From: Cardiocondyla obscurior
Lineage: Eukaryota; Arthropoda; Insecta; Hymenoptera; Formicidae
Reading direction: 5' to 3'
DNA: 64,000 nucleotides
Assembly: GCF_019399895.1 (NCBI RefSeq)
Contig: NC_091864.1
Coordinates: 9,712,001-9,776,000, forward strand
Shown: positions 1 through 11,393 of the stretch, one piece after another
Layout of the letters: each line of letters begins with the position of its first letter
Position numbering within the stretch: the stretch's first letter is position 1
Notes under the pieces: generated by a model
Told to the model about the DNA's origin: nothing
What the model saw: only the letters and a program-made list of their open reading frames with translations
The model's database searches: none
Program-made: the position numbers and the translations under genes

Positions 1-487
1 GCGGCTTCGCGACGCGCGCTCCTGGAGAACGCTGACCGAGCGACCCGCCGGGAGAGCCCAGGCGGACCACGCTCGCCGATCTATTTAGGGGGTAGCCGAC
101 CGACGAGCTCGGGGGTGGGTGTGTGTGGTAATAAGGGTTCGAGGCCGGCCGGCCGTCGGCGATGTCGACGTCGCGACGGCGCGGCGATAGCGCTTCGTAC
201 GACCGCTGCCGTCGGGGACGCTCGTAATGATGATATTCTTCAAATGACTCGGTATGGTATTCTTGGTGGCGTTGTGGATGGAGATCCGCGTAGCAATCGT
301 GCAGGTTGTCCGGTCCCCGGACGGACGGATACGAGTAGAGCACCGGGCGTCGCAACACGCAGGGCTGCAGGCTGAGGACCGGCCTCTGGCAGACCCTGCA
401 CGGCGGGCAGACCTGCGGGGTCCACGTGTGGTAGCAGCATCCCGGCGACCTGGAGCCAAGCGGGTCCCGGGTCGCGGGGTGGTTCAT
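1..487 (-). CDS. First coding exon (partial) of an unrecognised Cys- and Pro-rich protein
   Basis: An open frame runs from an ATG at 487-485 to the left edge, giving 162 codons with no stop. The frame is closed just upstream by TAA and no convincing splice acceptor lies between that stop and the ATG, so this reads as a first coding exon. Third codon positions are strongly G/C, unlike the AT-rich surroundings, which supports real coding. The N-terminal part is Cys-rich (CCYHTW, then CPPCRVC, then later single Cys), possibly metal binding. The rest is low-complexity Arg/Pro/Ser/Tyr/His-rich (YHHYERPRRQR, THPPPSSSV) and looks disordered. I do not recognise the family. It lies on the same strand as CASK and downstream of its L27 exons, so it could be an alternative first exon of a short CASK form or the start of another gene. 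Confidence is good for coding and low for identity. Confidence 0.6.
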   Translation of the reverse strand, partial: MNHPATRDPLGSRSPGCCYHTWTPQVCPPCRVCQRPVLSLQPCVLRRPVLYSYPSVRGPDNLHDCYADLHPQRHQEYHTESFEEYHHYERPRRQRSYEALSPRRRDVDIADGRPASNPYYHTHPPPSSSVGYPLNRSASVVRLGSPGGSLGQRSPGARVAKP

Positions 488-3400
488 GACGAACCTCACA
501 TCGCATTAAAAGCGCGACCTTCCACTCGCGGCCGTCGGCACGTTGTGCGCGGCACGTTATCGTCGTTCTGCGAATGGCTACATCATCGTCGGTGCCACCG
601 TCGCCTTGGTCACGCGCGAAAAACGGCCGGCGACGGAACGCGCGGATGCGGCGGCATAGTGATGTAGCATCACGTCTGGTCCGTCATCGTCGGGCGCGCA
701 GACCGCGCTCGGCATAGTTCACATAGTGACAATCCGACTCAGACGATCGATCGACAGCACACACGTCGCGTGAGAGGAACGTCTGTTCGCGCCTTTCACT
801 AGGGAATACTCTCTCACCCGCACGCGAGGAACTGATATTTATTTCCCACCCACGCTGAAGGAAACGAGAAAGGGGATCGATGTTGCTCTGGCATCTGCGA
901 TAAATGCTGAATACGAAATTAAACGCTCGGGCAATAAAACATTTCTTTCGTAATGCATTATTTATGAAAAAAAAGAAAAAAAGAAAAAGAACCGTGAGGG
1001 GGGTAAAAATTACACGATTATTAATAAATTGAAAATTGAACGATAGATCGCTACTCCCGTAGGTTCGCTCCGCGTGAAATGTTATTTACCGTTCAAGATA
1101 TACGTGGTATCTAATTAGCGTTAATTCGCAGCCGCGTATGTATGAGATTACGGAAGATAGAACAGTCAGAATTGGAGCGACGCGCGTAGGGACTTTATCT
1201 CAGGCCGGCTTGTCTCACTCCGAGTATCATAACTCTTGGCTTAGCTCTAACCAGCGCAGCATGAGCGCCGAACTGCGTGCTGCTACATGCAAAGTTCTAA
1301 TGTCTCCGGCGTGCATCCATGGCTTTATGTAAACAGGAAGACCCCGAGAATCGCGCGAGGCGTAATAAAGACTTGCACACGACAGCGATCCACTGAAAGG
1401 ACAATGTGACAACAAGTCAGAGAGGCAAAAGAGACGAGAGAGAAAGAGAGAGAAAGCTCATGAATTTGTTTTTGCATGAAATTCAACAGCAAGATATAAC
1501 GACGGTATCGAGACGGCTGTTCGAAATGCACGGAAAATTCGTAGTTCGATGTTTAAATATCTCCGTTTATTCAAAACTAGGGATTCGGTGCGTTCGAATT
1601 TTAAAGACAGATTACGGTCATTATTGTATCTGATCCGGGCTGAATTGAAGAAATTTTTTTGAATAAATTTTTACACGGTCAACGTAACCGTTCGTATATC
1701 ACCCGGCGTAACGAAGTGCGGGATCTGCACGAAAGTTTTTCTTCGATACAACGGGAAGGGTCAATATAAAACATTGCGTCGTAGTATATAAAATGAAGTT
1801 CTACGAGACTTTTAATTGGCGGATCAGTCGTATCTTACATTCGAGAATGCTCGCGTTATATGCAAGGGAATGAAAAAGCTGCGCAAACTGCTAAGAGAGT
1901 TAAAAACAAAAAGGTCGACATCGGTGAAATGACGGGAGCGGCGCATTCCGGTCTCTGCGATATTTTATATGTATATGCAAAGTTAAATGGTAATCTGCAT
2001 GTGAAATGGTAGGGCGAAGAGGAGGATTCGACGTACACAAGAGCTTATTAAAGAGAACTAATAATAATATGTTAATAATAATATGTAAATATGTCCAGGC
2101 ACGAATTATTGTTTATATATGGATTATAGATCGTAATTATAGAGCTTAGTTGGATGCAAATATATGTGCCTCGTTATTATAATCTCGAGAGTGGAATAAA
2201 CATATGTGGCATTAAAATACATTTAATTGTAGATCTCAAATATATAATGCTTACTGCTCTCTTCGTAACTTCTCCGGCGAATAAAATTGTTTAATATTAA
2301 AACGAGGACAATTTAATTATAACTTAGTAAAATTTAAAAAATTTCGTAGTCAAGTTTAAAATATAGCTTTATATATAAGAAACTTTAATTACACTTTGTT
2401 TTTGCAAGCGAAATAAAAAAGAAAAAAAAAAAAATCCGGCGCGCAGCAAAACGTCGAAGAAATTTCCGGTTGGCTAAGGAATCTTATAAAAATCTTGAGA
2501 TTATCACTAGATACTCGCTGAGAAATATTCTTGGATCTCGCCAATTGCTTATCGGCTCGAGCTATAATTCGAGGTGTAACGCGAGATGAATCGCGATTAT
2601 GAGGAAGAAGCGGATGGATTATTTAAGAAATTTTGCTCAGATAAAATGTGACGGCATCGCTCGAAGGCGCGATCGAGGATCGACGTCGGGAAATCGGTAT
2701 AAAGAAAAGAAGTATGTTCGAGTTGAATACAAAGTACCGTATTATATTATGCACTTTCCGGCTACGATGCTCGAAACTTGTACTCTGCCGATATTCGCGT
2801 AGCGCAGAAACAAGATGAACAATGTTGTACATTAGAAAGGATCGTAATTAGCGCGAATTAATATAAAACCGCGAAGCAGTTATTTCGCAGCCAACTAACT
2901 TTGGCTCCCGGCAAATTGTCAGCGGAGGAGCGGGCGTAATTTTCGATTAAGTTTTGCAGCTTCGATTTTTCGATCCCAAATACACCTGCCACTTTGTATT
3001 CTTTAAGAAAGAGAAGTATTACGCCTGACGTCTTGTAAAAAAGAAAAATAGAACGAAAGAGAGTACTCTAAACGTTGAAGTGCTGTGATGCATTTATCTT
3101 TTCTTTTGCAATCCGTACGAAAGTTTCCACCGGCATGCGTTCTCGCGACCCTTTCTCCGTGTACCAGCATGCACTTTTGTACTTCCATTTGCTTAAATTC
3201 TCATTCTACAATGTCTCTATTTTCGCTACGCTTTCTTGCTGTTTCCTTCGTGACAGTCAAGACTCAGTTTCCGAATAGAGCTTCTTACAGGATTGACAGT
3301 GTCTCAAAAAGCGCGCCCGTCTTTTCTCTGCAAGTTTTTACCCTGTACACCCGAGACCTTATAAGGCCGTATATATCCATATTATCAAAGACCGTGTAAA

Positions 3401-4282
3401 CTGCATTTCTTTTTCCCAAAGTAAGAAGTTAGAGAGATTTCGTACACGGTGTAACATGACGTATAAGCTGTAACGCGAATGGTATATTTTATGATAAGCA
3501 AGAAGCACATTTACGCCTCCTGCGAGATGAAAATCGGCAAGCCTCTCTGCAAAATGCATTTTGAAATATGTAGTATAACGTAAAATTAAATTGCGTCGTA
3601 AGTTTCATTTTAGCAAGCAGTAAGCGCATAATCATTACAGGAAATGCGAAATAATAATGCAAAATAGAGAATCTGAAATATTGCCGACATTAGAGCGTGA
3701 CGAAATCGGTACAATAATCGTACTAAAGATAATTATGCAAAAAAAATATTATATGCTTTTTTTCGTTATTTTCTTTTTATTTTCACTAGAGATACAATTA
3801 TTGTTAGGATACGCCAGATAAGAAGTAATCAATGCAGGCGTGATCTACGAACATTTAAAATACCAGTCGAGCGCATCTGACTCCCTATTAAAGCTGCGCT
3901 ATTTAATTGCTCGACTGAATTCGCGGTTAAAGCCTGAAGAAATAGCACGCCATTACGTATTCAGGTAATTTCCCAGCTAAGCAACTCCATTCGTCTTACT
4001 TACAAATCGGCTTGTTAATTCGCGGCCGAGATACACTTCGAAATCAGTGACGCACTTTACGCAAATCTTTGGACGCTCGATTTATTATACTTGATTATTT
4101 CCGCATTCAGTCGTTCGCAAACAATGCTCCGGTAATTTCGTTTCTCCGGCCGTACCTTTTACTTTTTATCCAAGACCGTCTTCGTATTACTCTAAAAAAT
4201 CAGAGCACAATCCTCTGTAAGCGTCGACTAATCGGCGAAAGTGAAACTGAAACGCGTCATCGGGCAAGATCGATTATTCCGG

Positions 4283-4308
4283 AAAAAAAAAAAAAAAAAA
4301 AAAAAAAA
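4283..4308. repeat. Poly(A) run
   Basis: An uninterrupted run of 26 A. It produces a poly-Lys or poly-Phe stretch in any frame reading through it, so open frames here are artefacts. Confidence 0.9.
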
Positions 4309-5333
4309 GACATTACCAGAAGCTGCAGGATTTCCCGTGCATTTACATGCGAATCCAATCTCGGCACAATATGCAATATCGTTCCCCGTCAACTGCCAGA
4401 TCTTCGTATCGCCACACATCCTTTGCATTCGACTTCCGCGCGCATGACGTTAGTCATATTGATTCACGAATCGACACACGTATATCTAACCCGCTCCCCG
4501 GGAAAAGGACCTCTTCTTCGGGATTTACACGCGGTATAAATGCACATTGTACTCGCCGTATTGATATCAACCGATCTAAGATGCCAACGGCTTGGCAATT
4601 AAAAGTAACGAGACGTCACTTTATATTCCACGCAATAGCGCGACGTTTTGTATCGCAATTCTTGTCGCGCTGTTTGAACTTTCGCACTAGTTTCCTTTTC
4701 GATTGAACGCGCTGGAACAATACCGGCCAATCCTGTCGAGATGAATACCAAGTTTTGACGATAAAGTTTCAAGTCGAGCGGGAAATTTTCTTTCTAGATA
4801 TTGGATATCGCACCTCACGCTGACATTATAACACGGACGCAATAAATATATTGTGTTTCGGTGAAATAGTAAGAGCTGAACACCTTTGTCTCGGCGATTT
4901 AAGCAACGCCGACTTTAACTTCGTGTAATTGATCGAATAATCACTAGTTATTATTATTGTTAAATCGATATAATTCATTATAGGATAACGCGACTACAAT
5001 TATGATGATATTAATTGCTATTATTAGCAAGTCGCAATAATATTGGAGTAAGTAGTCAATCAGCATAATAAATAATTATATATTCGTGTTATAAGGGTGG
5101 ATTTGTATTTTGAAATAAATATTTGATGATTCGTGCGCAAATTCGACGTCATTGACATAACTGAATAGCCCCCGGCCACAAATTCGTCAGACCTGTAATA
5201 CCATATGCGTTCGATAGTGAATGAAAATTAGAGAAACTCCAAAATATATAAACGCTTCAACTATTATTTTCTCGTTCAACGGTTCAAACAAATTCAACAA
5301 CGTGCAAAAATAGCTACCAAAGCTGGTTGATAG

Positions 5334-5360
5334 TTTTTTTTTTTTTTTTTTTTTTTTTTT
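5334..5360. repeat. Poly(T) run
   Basis: An uninterrupted run of 27 T in AT-rich non-coding DNA. Confidence 0.9.
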
Positions 5361-5576
5361 AGGTCCACGGAGAAAAGAATTTAAAATATCTTTCTACACT
5401 CTCGGGTGCGATAGAAAAAAGGTGCGTAAATTTGATGAAATAAGTACAATGAGTCTATAGAGGATAAAAAAAGAATTGAGGAGTTGAGAGCGTTGAGAGC
5501 GGCGCGAGATGAGCATGATAAGTGTAAAATCGTTGAAGGGAGAGAGACAGAGAGCCGTTTAAGAAAAGAGCTGCAT

Positions 5577-5688
5577 TGTGTGTGTGTGTGTCTGTGTATG
5601 CGTGTATGTGTGTCGGCCTCTCACTGTTCTCCTACATCAACGATTCTATCAATTTACCACACACACGCTCGCGCGCGCGCACACACAA
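5577..5688. repeat. (TG)n and (CA)n/(CG)n microsatellite pair
   Basis: A TG-rich tract (5577-5613, with interruptions) is followed about 45 bp later by a CA/CG tract (5656-5688). Being of complementary composition, the two arms could fold on each other or flip to Z-DNA. Confidence 0.8.
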
Positions 5689-6752
5689 ATCAGACATTCT
5701 CTGAATTTGCGCTTCCTTTCCATTCTCAAAAATCTGCCACTCGCCGTGCATTCCGCCTTGCCGCCATTAGTCATCCGCTTGCACCCTCGCGCCTCCCTGT
5801 ACAAAATCCAATCAATGCCGCTACCGTGCGGGAGTACCATAATTTTCCACAAGACAAAAGAATTCGGTGAAGAAATTATTTTTGCTCTATATCCATTTTA
5901 CGCATATGCGCTTTAATTATACTTCATATATCTCTCGTCTCGTATTTCTATTTATTTCGCCTGAGCTTAACAATTTTTATTAATTCTATTAAATTTTTTA
6001 AGTAACAACATTGTGTCACTTGTCATCGATTATTCAAGATTTGCACGCGTCAAAAAGCTATGGGGAAAATAATGCGGAATTTTTGTTTAAAAATGATGCG
6101 CTTTTCTCATAAATATACATTTCGATTAAAACGGTAATATATAGCAATAAAACAGAATGTTTAAACTTGCCCCGGAACAGAGCACAAAACAAGAATATTT
6201 ATGAAAGGAATAAAGCATGTCAAGCATGAAGTGGATTTTCTATCTGGGAAACGAAAATATATGTTATTCTTCGTTAATAAAGATTTACCTTAAAAAATAT
6301 ATTGCCTATTACGCCCGAGCGAATTTTATTCCGCTCTCGGATACGCTTGGTTGACTATGCATAACGTACTTTTTTTTTTCTTTTTTTGACGTGCCATTTA
6401 ATTTGTCAGAGATACGATATCAAAAACAAAACAAAAAACCAGAAAAAAAACGCAATCTAATAATTAGATAAAGCGCAATTAAACTTTAAAAATACAGATA
6501 TTTAAATCAATAAGAATCTGAGGCTCTTTTTCTCTATCAGATGAACCCCTCAGTAGAGAATAGACTTATTAGACTGAAGATGCTGAACGTTACACACCCC
6601 GGTTTATCGCATAGAGAACTTTAGCTGTAGATAATTGGTATTTCCGAACAATAGCGAAGTTTTAGGTATTCCCGCGAAAGCAAAGCAACTCACTGTTAAA
6701 AGAATTTACCGATAAGACGTGTTTAGAAAATGCATTACCATTATTTCTGCTA

Positions 6753-6829
6753 TAATAATTCTGTTTTAATAATTCTGTTATAATAATATTGTTATAATAA
6801 TATTGTTATAATAATATTGTTATAATAAT
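6753..6829. repeat. 14-bp AT-rich tandem repeat
   Basis: Three exact copies of the 14-mer TAATAATATTGTTA (6781-6822) are preceded by a variant copy (TAATAATTCTGTTA) and followed by a partial copy. It is a minisatellite-like array in non-coding DNA. Confidence 0.85.
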
Positions 6830-8237
6830 CAGCGATAAATAATACGAGCTGCTTTGAAAAATAAATGATAAAATAAATATCTCGATAAAATAAAGGACGT
6901 GACAATTCCGACGTGGGTACGACGTGTTCCGTACATTCGCGTACGATCGTGCCAACGTGGATTTCTTGAAGGCGACCTGCAAAAATCTAGTGCCAATGAC
7001 ACCGGATATAAACCCCGCCGTGATTCCGGCGTCAGATAAAACGGCACGAGGGAATCGAACGGTTTTTTCACCGGGATAAATCAATTTAACAATGGCGAGC
7101 ACGGTTCGAGGGGGTAATGATCGAAGAAAGTCACCGCGGCGGGACGGGCGGCGAATATGATTAGGGGCTGTGTTCGGAGAAGCTGCGAAGTTATTGGTTT
7201 TCGTTCAACGGCGACTTCCACCGCGATCAAATTTATCAACGGCCGCGGCCACCGGCAACTAACGAAACGTCGGCAAGATTGCTTCCACTAGCGACGCGGA
7301 CTGATAACTTCATTTGTACACCGGCGGCTTGCCGACAACGGAAAAACGTACGCGTCGTATTCGTCCGTTTTGCGCCGGTTGGGAAAACGCGTCTCATGAA
7401 ACTTTGCACGAGCGTCAGGATGACGGACTGTCAAAAGGATCGACGTTGTTCGACATTTCGTAAAACAGACGAAATGGCGAAATAAGGGAAAAACGATGCG
7501 ATATATTGCGCGTGTAGAGGCAGTTCGAGTTTGTAATTTATTTTTCCCCCTCGTTTGTATGTGTTACGTATTCTCGTAAAAAAATGTGGGATAAAAAATT
7601 TTGACGTTATGCAGAAAAAATATCTATTGTCATAAAAATAAATTTCTTCAAAAAAAGATGCAATGAAATGGTGTAATACTGACGTATTAAGTAATATGTG
7701 TATTTTGATAGCGATTAAATACTCGTTAGTAAATGATTATCATGCATGGAGATACATATCTAAATTTATTCGGGTATTATTTTTATTCATTCATATACGT
7801 GTGTGTTATAATCAATACTCTCTTTTATAGTGGTGTATAAATAAAATATAATTTTGTTAAAAATAGAGCTGTAATGAAATCAGCGTCCTGGAAAAGTTAA
7901 TCTTTCAAGTTATGCCAAAGGTTAGATATTATAGAAAATAGCCTTTAATTTATGCGAGAATAATTAAGAATTCCAAACAAATTATCTTAAAAAAAAAAAA
8001 AAAAGTAAGAAAACTCGTTGCAAGTTTTATATTATCTTTTTGCATTTGTGCATATAACGCACATCACGCGTGAGCGAACCACGAAATGAATGTCTCGCAG
8101 ATTCTTTCGAGATATCAATACAGCTTCGTCTAATCTCCGGGAGACAAGTAAAATTATACATTACAAAGTTCAAATCAAACATCAGGTCGAATCGAATATA
8201 ATTGCGATAAAATAGCAGCGATGGTAAAAACAATCAC

Positions 8238-9140
8238 GTGCCGGTAGGCGCGAGGCAACCAGTCGGCGACAAACAGTTTCGATTAGCTAGTGATCTACGA
8301 AGCGATCTACGGGAGCGCGATCTTCGACGCGAGGTCAGCATCGCGATCGCGAACGGGAAGGATCGGCAGCCGAGCCGGGATCAGCTTGAACCTACGCCGC
8401 GACGTGTTTTCAGAGTCGTTCACTAAGATGGAGGTGTGACGTAACGCACATCGAAACGGAGTGATCTGCACCGCCGTGGCACTCTTGCGCGGTACCAAGA
8501 GCGAGCACCAAGGTGTATCACTAAATAGGTAGCACACAGAAGCCGTTTCGCGTTTGCGATTAGCCGGCGCGGCGCCGCGGATACAGTTGGAGGGTGTCGT
8601 TATGCTCGCGAGAGGTCGGGTTGGGGATGGCTACACTACTGTTTACGGATCGCGCGCGGCCGCGAGCACCTCTTTCGCGACTACCCTTAGCGCGCGATTT
8701 GCGACCCCGGCGGCCGTAGCGGATCCGCGGGCCGCGCTCGGAAATACACGTCGTCACACGGTCTCCGGGTCGCGTCCGACGATCTTCCCCGGCACCCCCA
8801 CGTGCTGCGCAAGCACGATCGGCGAGTCCACGGGTGTCGTCACCGGAGGACCTGTATGTGTGTGGACCAGAGGGGTGCGGAACGCGTCGCTCGCGATCTA
8901 CGTTCTGCGGCATACTAGCTCTCCTGCCCTGACGCCCGCCACCCACCCCCCGGCTTCAGCAACCCCTCCCGCGACCCTTTCGGGGGCCACCCGCCCCGTA
9001 CGTCAGATCCTTCCTTTCGCCCTCCACCACGGCTCGCTGGCGGCACGGAGCGCCATGCCACCCCCGCATCGGACCGTTTCGCAGTACCGTCAGCGCCGGT
9101 AGCTGCCACCACCGGACGGGGTTGCGTACGCCGCCGGACG
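8238..9140. promoter_or_regulatory. GC- and CpG-rich island, possible promoter or non-coding first exon
   Basis: About 0.9 kb of clearly higher GC and very high CpG density stands in an AT-rich background, resembling the other promoter-proximal segments in this window (12.2-12.65 kb and 38.1-39.6 kb). Because stops are rare in such sequence, long open frames occur on both strands (for example 8554-9102 plus and 8560-8946 minus), but none shows a recognisable protein. A promoter or untranslated exon of CASK or of an antisense transcript is possible. This is inference from composition only. Confidence 0.3.
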
Positions 9141-9433
9141 ATACGGCGCCAATCAATCGTGATCCACTTTCAACCCCGGCGGATACTTTCTTTCGATTCG
9201 TACCGCTCGTTCAACCGCTCGAGTGGATCTTGCCGCAAGTATTAGCACGCCACGTTGAAACATTCCCGCTTTTACGGACTTTTCTAGTGCTTGATAGCTC
9301 CAGCAGTCGTTGTGATATATGAAGTGAGCTAAAGCTGACCACAAGGGTGGTTAATTCCGCGAGCGAAAGACGTATTAACTAATAAAATAGAATCGTATTC
9401 GTTTAAGAATTAAAAAAAACGTATACATATATA

Positions 9434-9436
<3 letters not shown>

Positions 9437-9475
<39 letters not shown>
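9437..9475. repeat. (TA)n microsatellite
   Basis: About 19 TA units, directly preceded by a TACATATATATAC segment. Confidence 0.9.
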
Positions 9476-9477
<2 letters not shown>

Positions 9478-10023
9478 TTTTTAAATAATAAATAATACAT
9501 AATAAATAATAATTATGCAGTGTCTCTCACATCTCCATTTTAAAAATGAAATTGGTATATAACAATTGTATTACGTCGTTGAATGAAAGAGCACAATCAA
9601 TATGTATGCCGTGTCTGCGCTGTAATTTTCGTAAACCTCTTTTCCATCATGCATTTTAATGTACAACTGTGTCTAGATCAATTCTCCAGCCATAACATTA
9701 TTTCCTGTTTCGACGAAGCAACAAGTTCTGCTTCCTCGGGAATATCGATTAAATATGTATGTTTTCCTTTACTTGGCTTATAGCGGGTTTAAACAATTTA
9801 ATTGAATCTTTGCATCAAGTTTTAGATCGAATAACAGAATTATATCGGATTAAAAGTAGCCAAACTCTCTTTTTATTCGTTTCTATTTTATCGGTATGTC
9901 CCCGTGCAGTCCTTCGAACATTTGCAGCTAGCGATACCGCATTTTGCGGAAGAAACACGGGAGCCGCGGCCTCCGCCGAGCCATTCAGCGGGTGTAATTA
10001 AATGCATCGCGCCAGACGTTCTT

Positions 10024-10473
10024 TTATTTTTGCCCGTTCCACTTGCGTCGCTGATCGAAGTAGGGCGCCACATCGATTTCGACCGTATCCGGAGCGCGGT
10101 GCCAAATATCGTGTAAAAGGGCACACAGCCGGGTTCTCCACGCCTCGAGACACCGGTCTAAAATAGGTCCAGACAGAAACAGCGGGGGGGGAGGGGGGGA
10201 GGAGACGCGAGCGGCGGATGCAAATAAGTAATGAGCGACAGGGCCGAAGAATAAAGACAGGATTAATAAGCCGCCTAGTAACGATAACGTACAAAGTTCC
10301 CGCCGCTGTTCGTTCAAATCCCGCGATCGCGATCTATCTTCCCCGAGCTTCTCGCTCCTTTTTTCCGCATTTATCTTACTTCCTGCTGTAATTCTTTCCG
10401 TCGTTCCGCTCGCAGCCGCCGTGGGATTTTTAACCGAGAATTTTAACGATCGACCTACATTCGCGCGTCCCAT
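10024..10473 (-). CDS. Doubtful open reading frame, 149 codons
   Basis: An uninterrupted frame of 149 codons on the strand of CASK. It has a hydrophobic stretch in the middle (GGLLILSLFFGPVAHYLF), a Pro run, and a C-terminal part with an ordinary protein-like composition (PDTVEIDVAPYFDQRRK). The local sequence is GC-richer than average and other frames are also partly open, so chance is a real possibility. No family is recognised. It is kept because a single membrane-spanning protein would fit, but it may be nothing. Confidence 0.15.
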   Translation of the reverse strand: MGRANVGRSLKFSVKNPTAAASGTTERITAGSKINAEKRSEKLGEDRSRSRDLNEQRRELCTLSLLGGLLILSLFFGPVAHYLFASAARVSSPPPPPLFLSGPILDRCLEAWRTRLCALLHDIWHRAPDTVEIDVAPYFDQRRKWNGQK

Positions 10474-11393
10474 TTACGGTACATCTCGTGGTAATGTCAA
10501 ACACCGCGATAAATATGCCAACGGAACCGGCGATCGCCAGTGTAAGGTGCACGGCAGTGCAACAGCACGGTTAGACGATTATCGAGATACCCGCGTTAGA
10601 ACAGCTTGCGGAAAATTGCTGCACAAATCGTCCCGATGCGATCGATCCTCTCGCGAGTTTTACAGGCTATTTCTCTCACTCGTTTCTATATTTAGAATCT
10701 ATCGAATACGTGCCGTCACGCAGATGCACGCAAATATCGGTATGTACAGTAGTCGTTGTAATCAAAAACGTGTTATTAAAGTTTATTTTAAGAATCGTTA
10801 AGGCTTTAAGGCGTTAAGATATTGTATAGTAATTACGAGCTGCTTTCTTTGGCGATCTGGTTATTCTTAAGACTCCGTTTTGTACAATTCAGGCTGTAAT
10901 TAATCGTCAATACTTCCCTATTTTCTTATTAATTGGATTCGTTTGTGCGAGCAATTGAAAAATCGTTATTGATACGTAATGCAAACGCGAATCAAGTCGC
11001 GCCTGATTAATGTTTGCTCTTGGGTAATTATAAACGCGACGCAGCCCGCGGCAGTGGATCGATTTAGCAATAACTGCTTGATGCAACAATGCAGTCTCAA
11101 GCTGTTGTAATTTCCGACGATGAGTATAAAAATTATTCCAAGCGAAAATAATTCGTCAACACTTGGAATTTAAATTAGAGTTATTAAAAAGTACCGATTC
11201 TTTTTTTTCGCCATTCTATTTTAACAGCAAAAGGTCGTACGTGAAGTAACCATGTGTAGATATTGTTATAAAATTAATTTTTTATACTGCATCACTTAAT
11301 TAATAATTTAAATAAAACAAACCAGCTTTTAAAGCAGCGAGTCGTTTACTTCACTTGCGATAGTTATCTGATTTTAAATTGTAAAGTACTCAC

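Larger units (their letters stand above)
488..11393. other. Long stretch without a convincing exon
   Basis: This lies between the 487 exon and the last CASK exon found, and is probably CASK intron if that gene continues leftward. It holds A/T homopolymers, (TG)n/(CA)n, a 14-bp tandem array near 6.75 kb, a (TA)n tract near 9.45 kb, a GC-rich island at about 8.24-9.14 kb and one doubtful open frame at 10024-10473. I looked for the CASK PDZ-region sequence that should follow the L27 exon and did not find it, but a short exon could have been missed by eye. Confidence 0.5.

Noticed and set aside
4069..4539. 156-codon open frame, plus strand
   Set aside because: It runs through a 26-A homopolymer (poly-Lys) and shows no domain, codon bias or splice context.
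8554..9102. 182-codon open frame, plus strand, and overlapping minus-strand frames
   Set aside because: The GC-rich composition makes stops rare in several frames at once. The Ala/Thr/Pro/Arg-rich product resembles no protein, and one minus frame checked in full has stops.
10300..10340. GTTCAAATCCCGC resembling a tRNA B-box
   Set aside because: No matching T-stem, anticodon arm or acceptor stem can be drawn around it.
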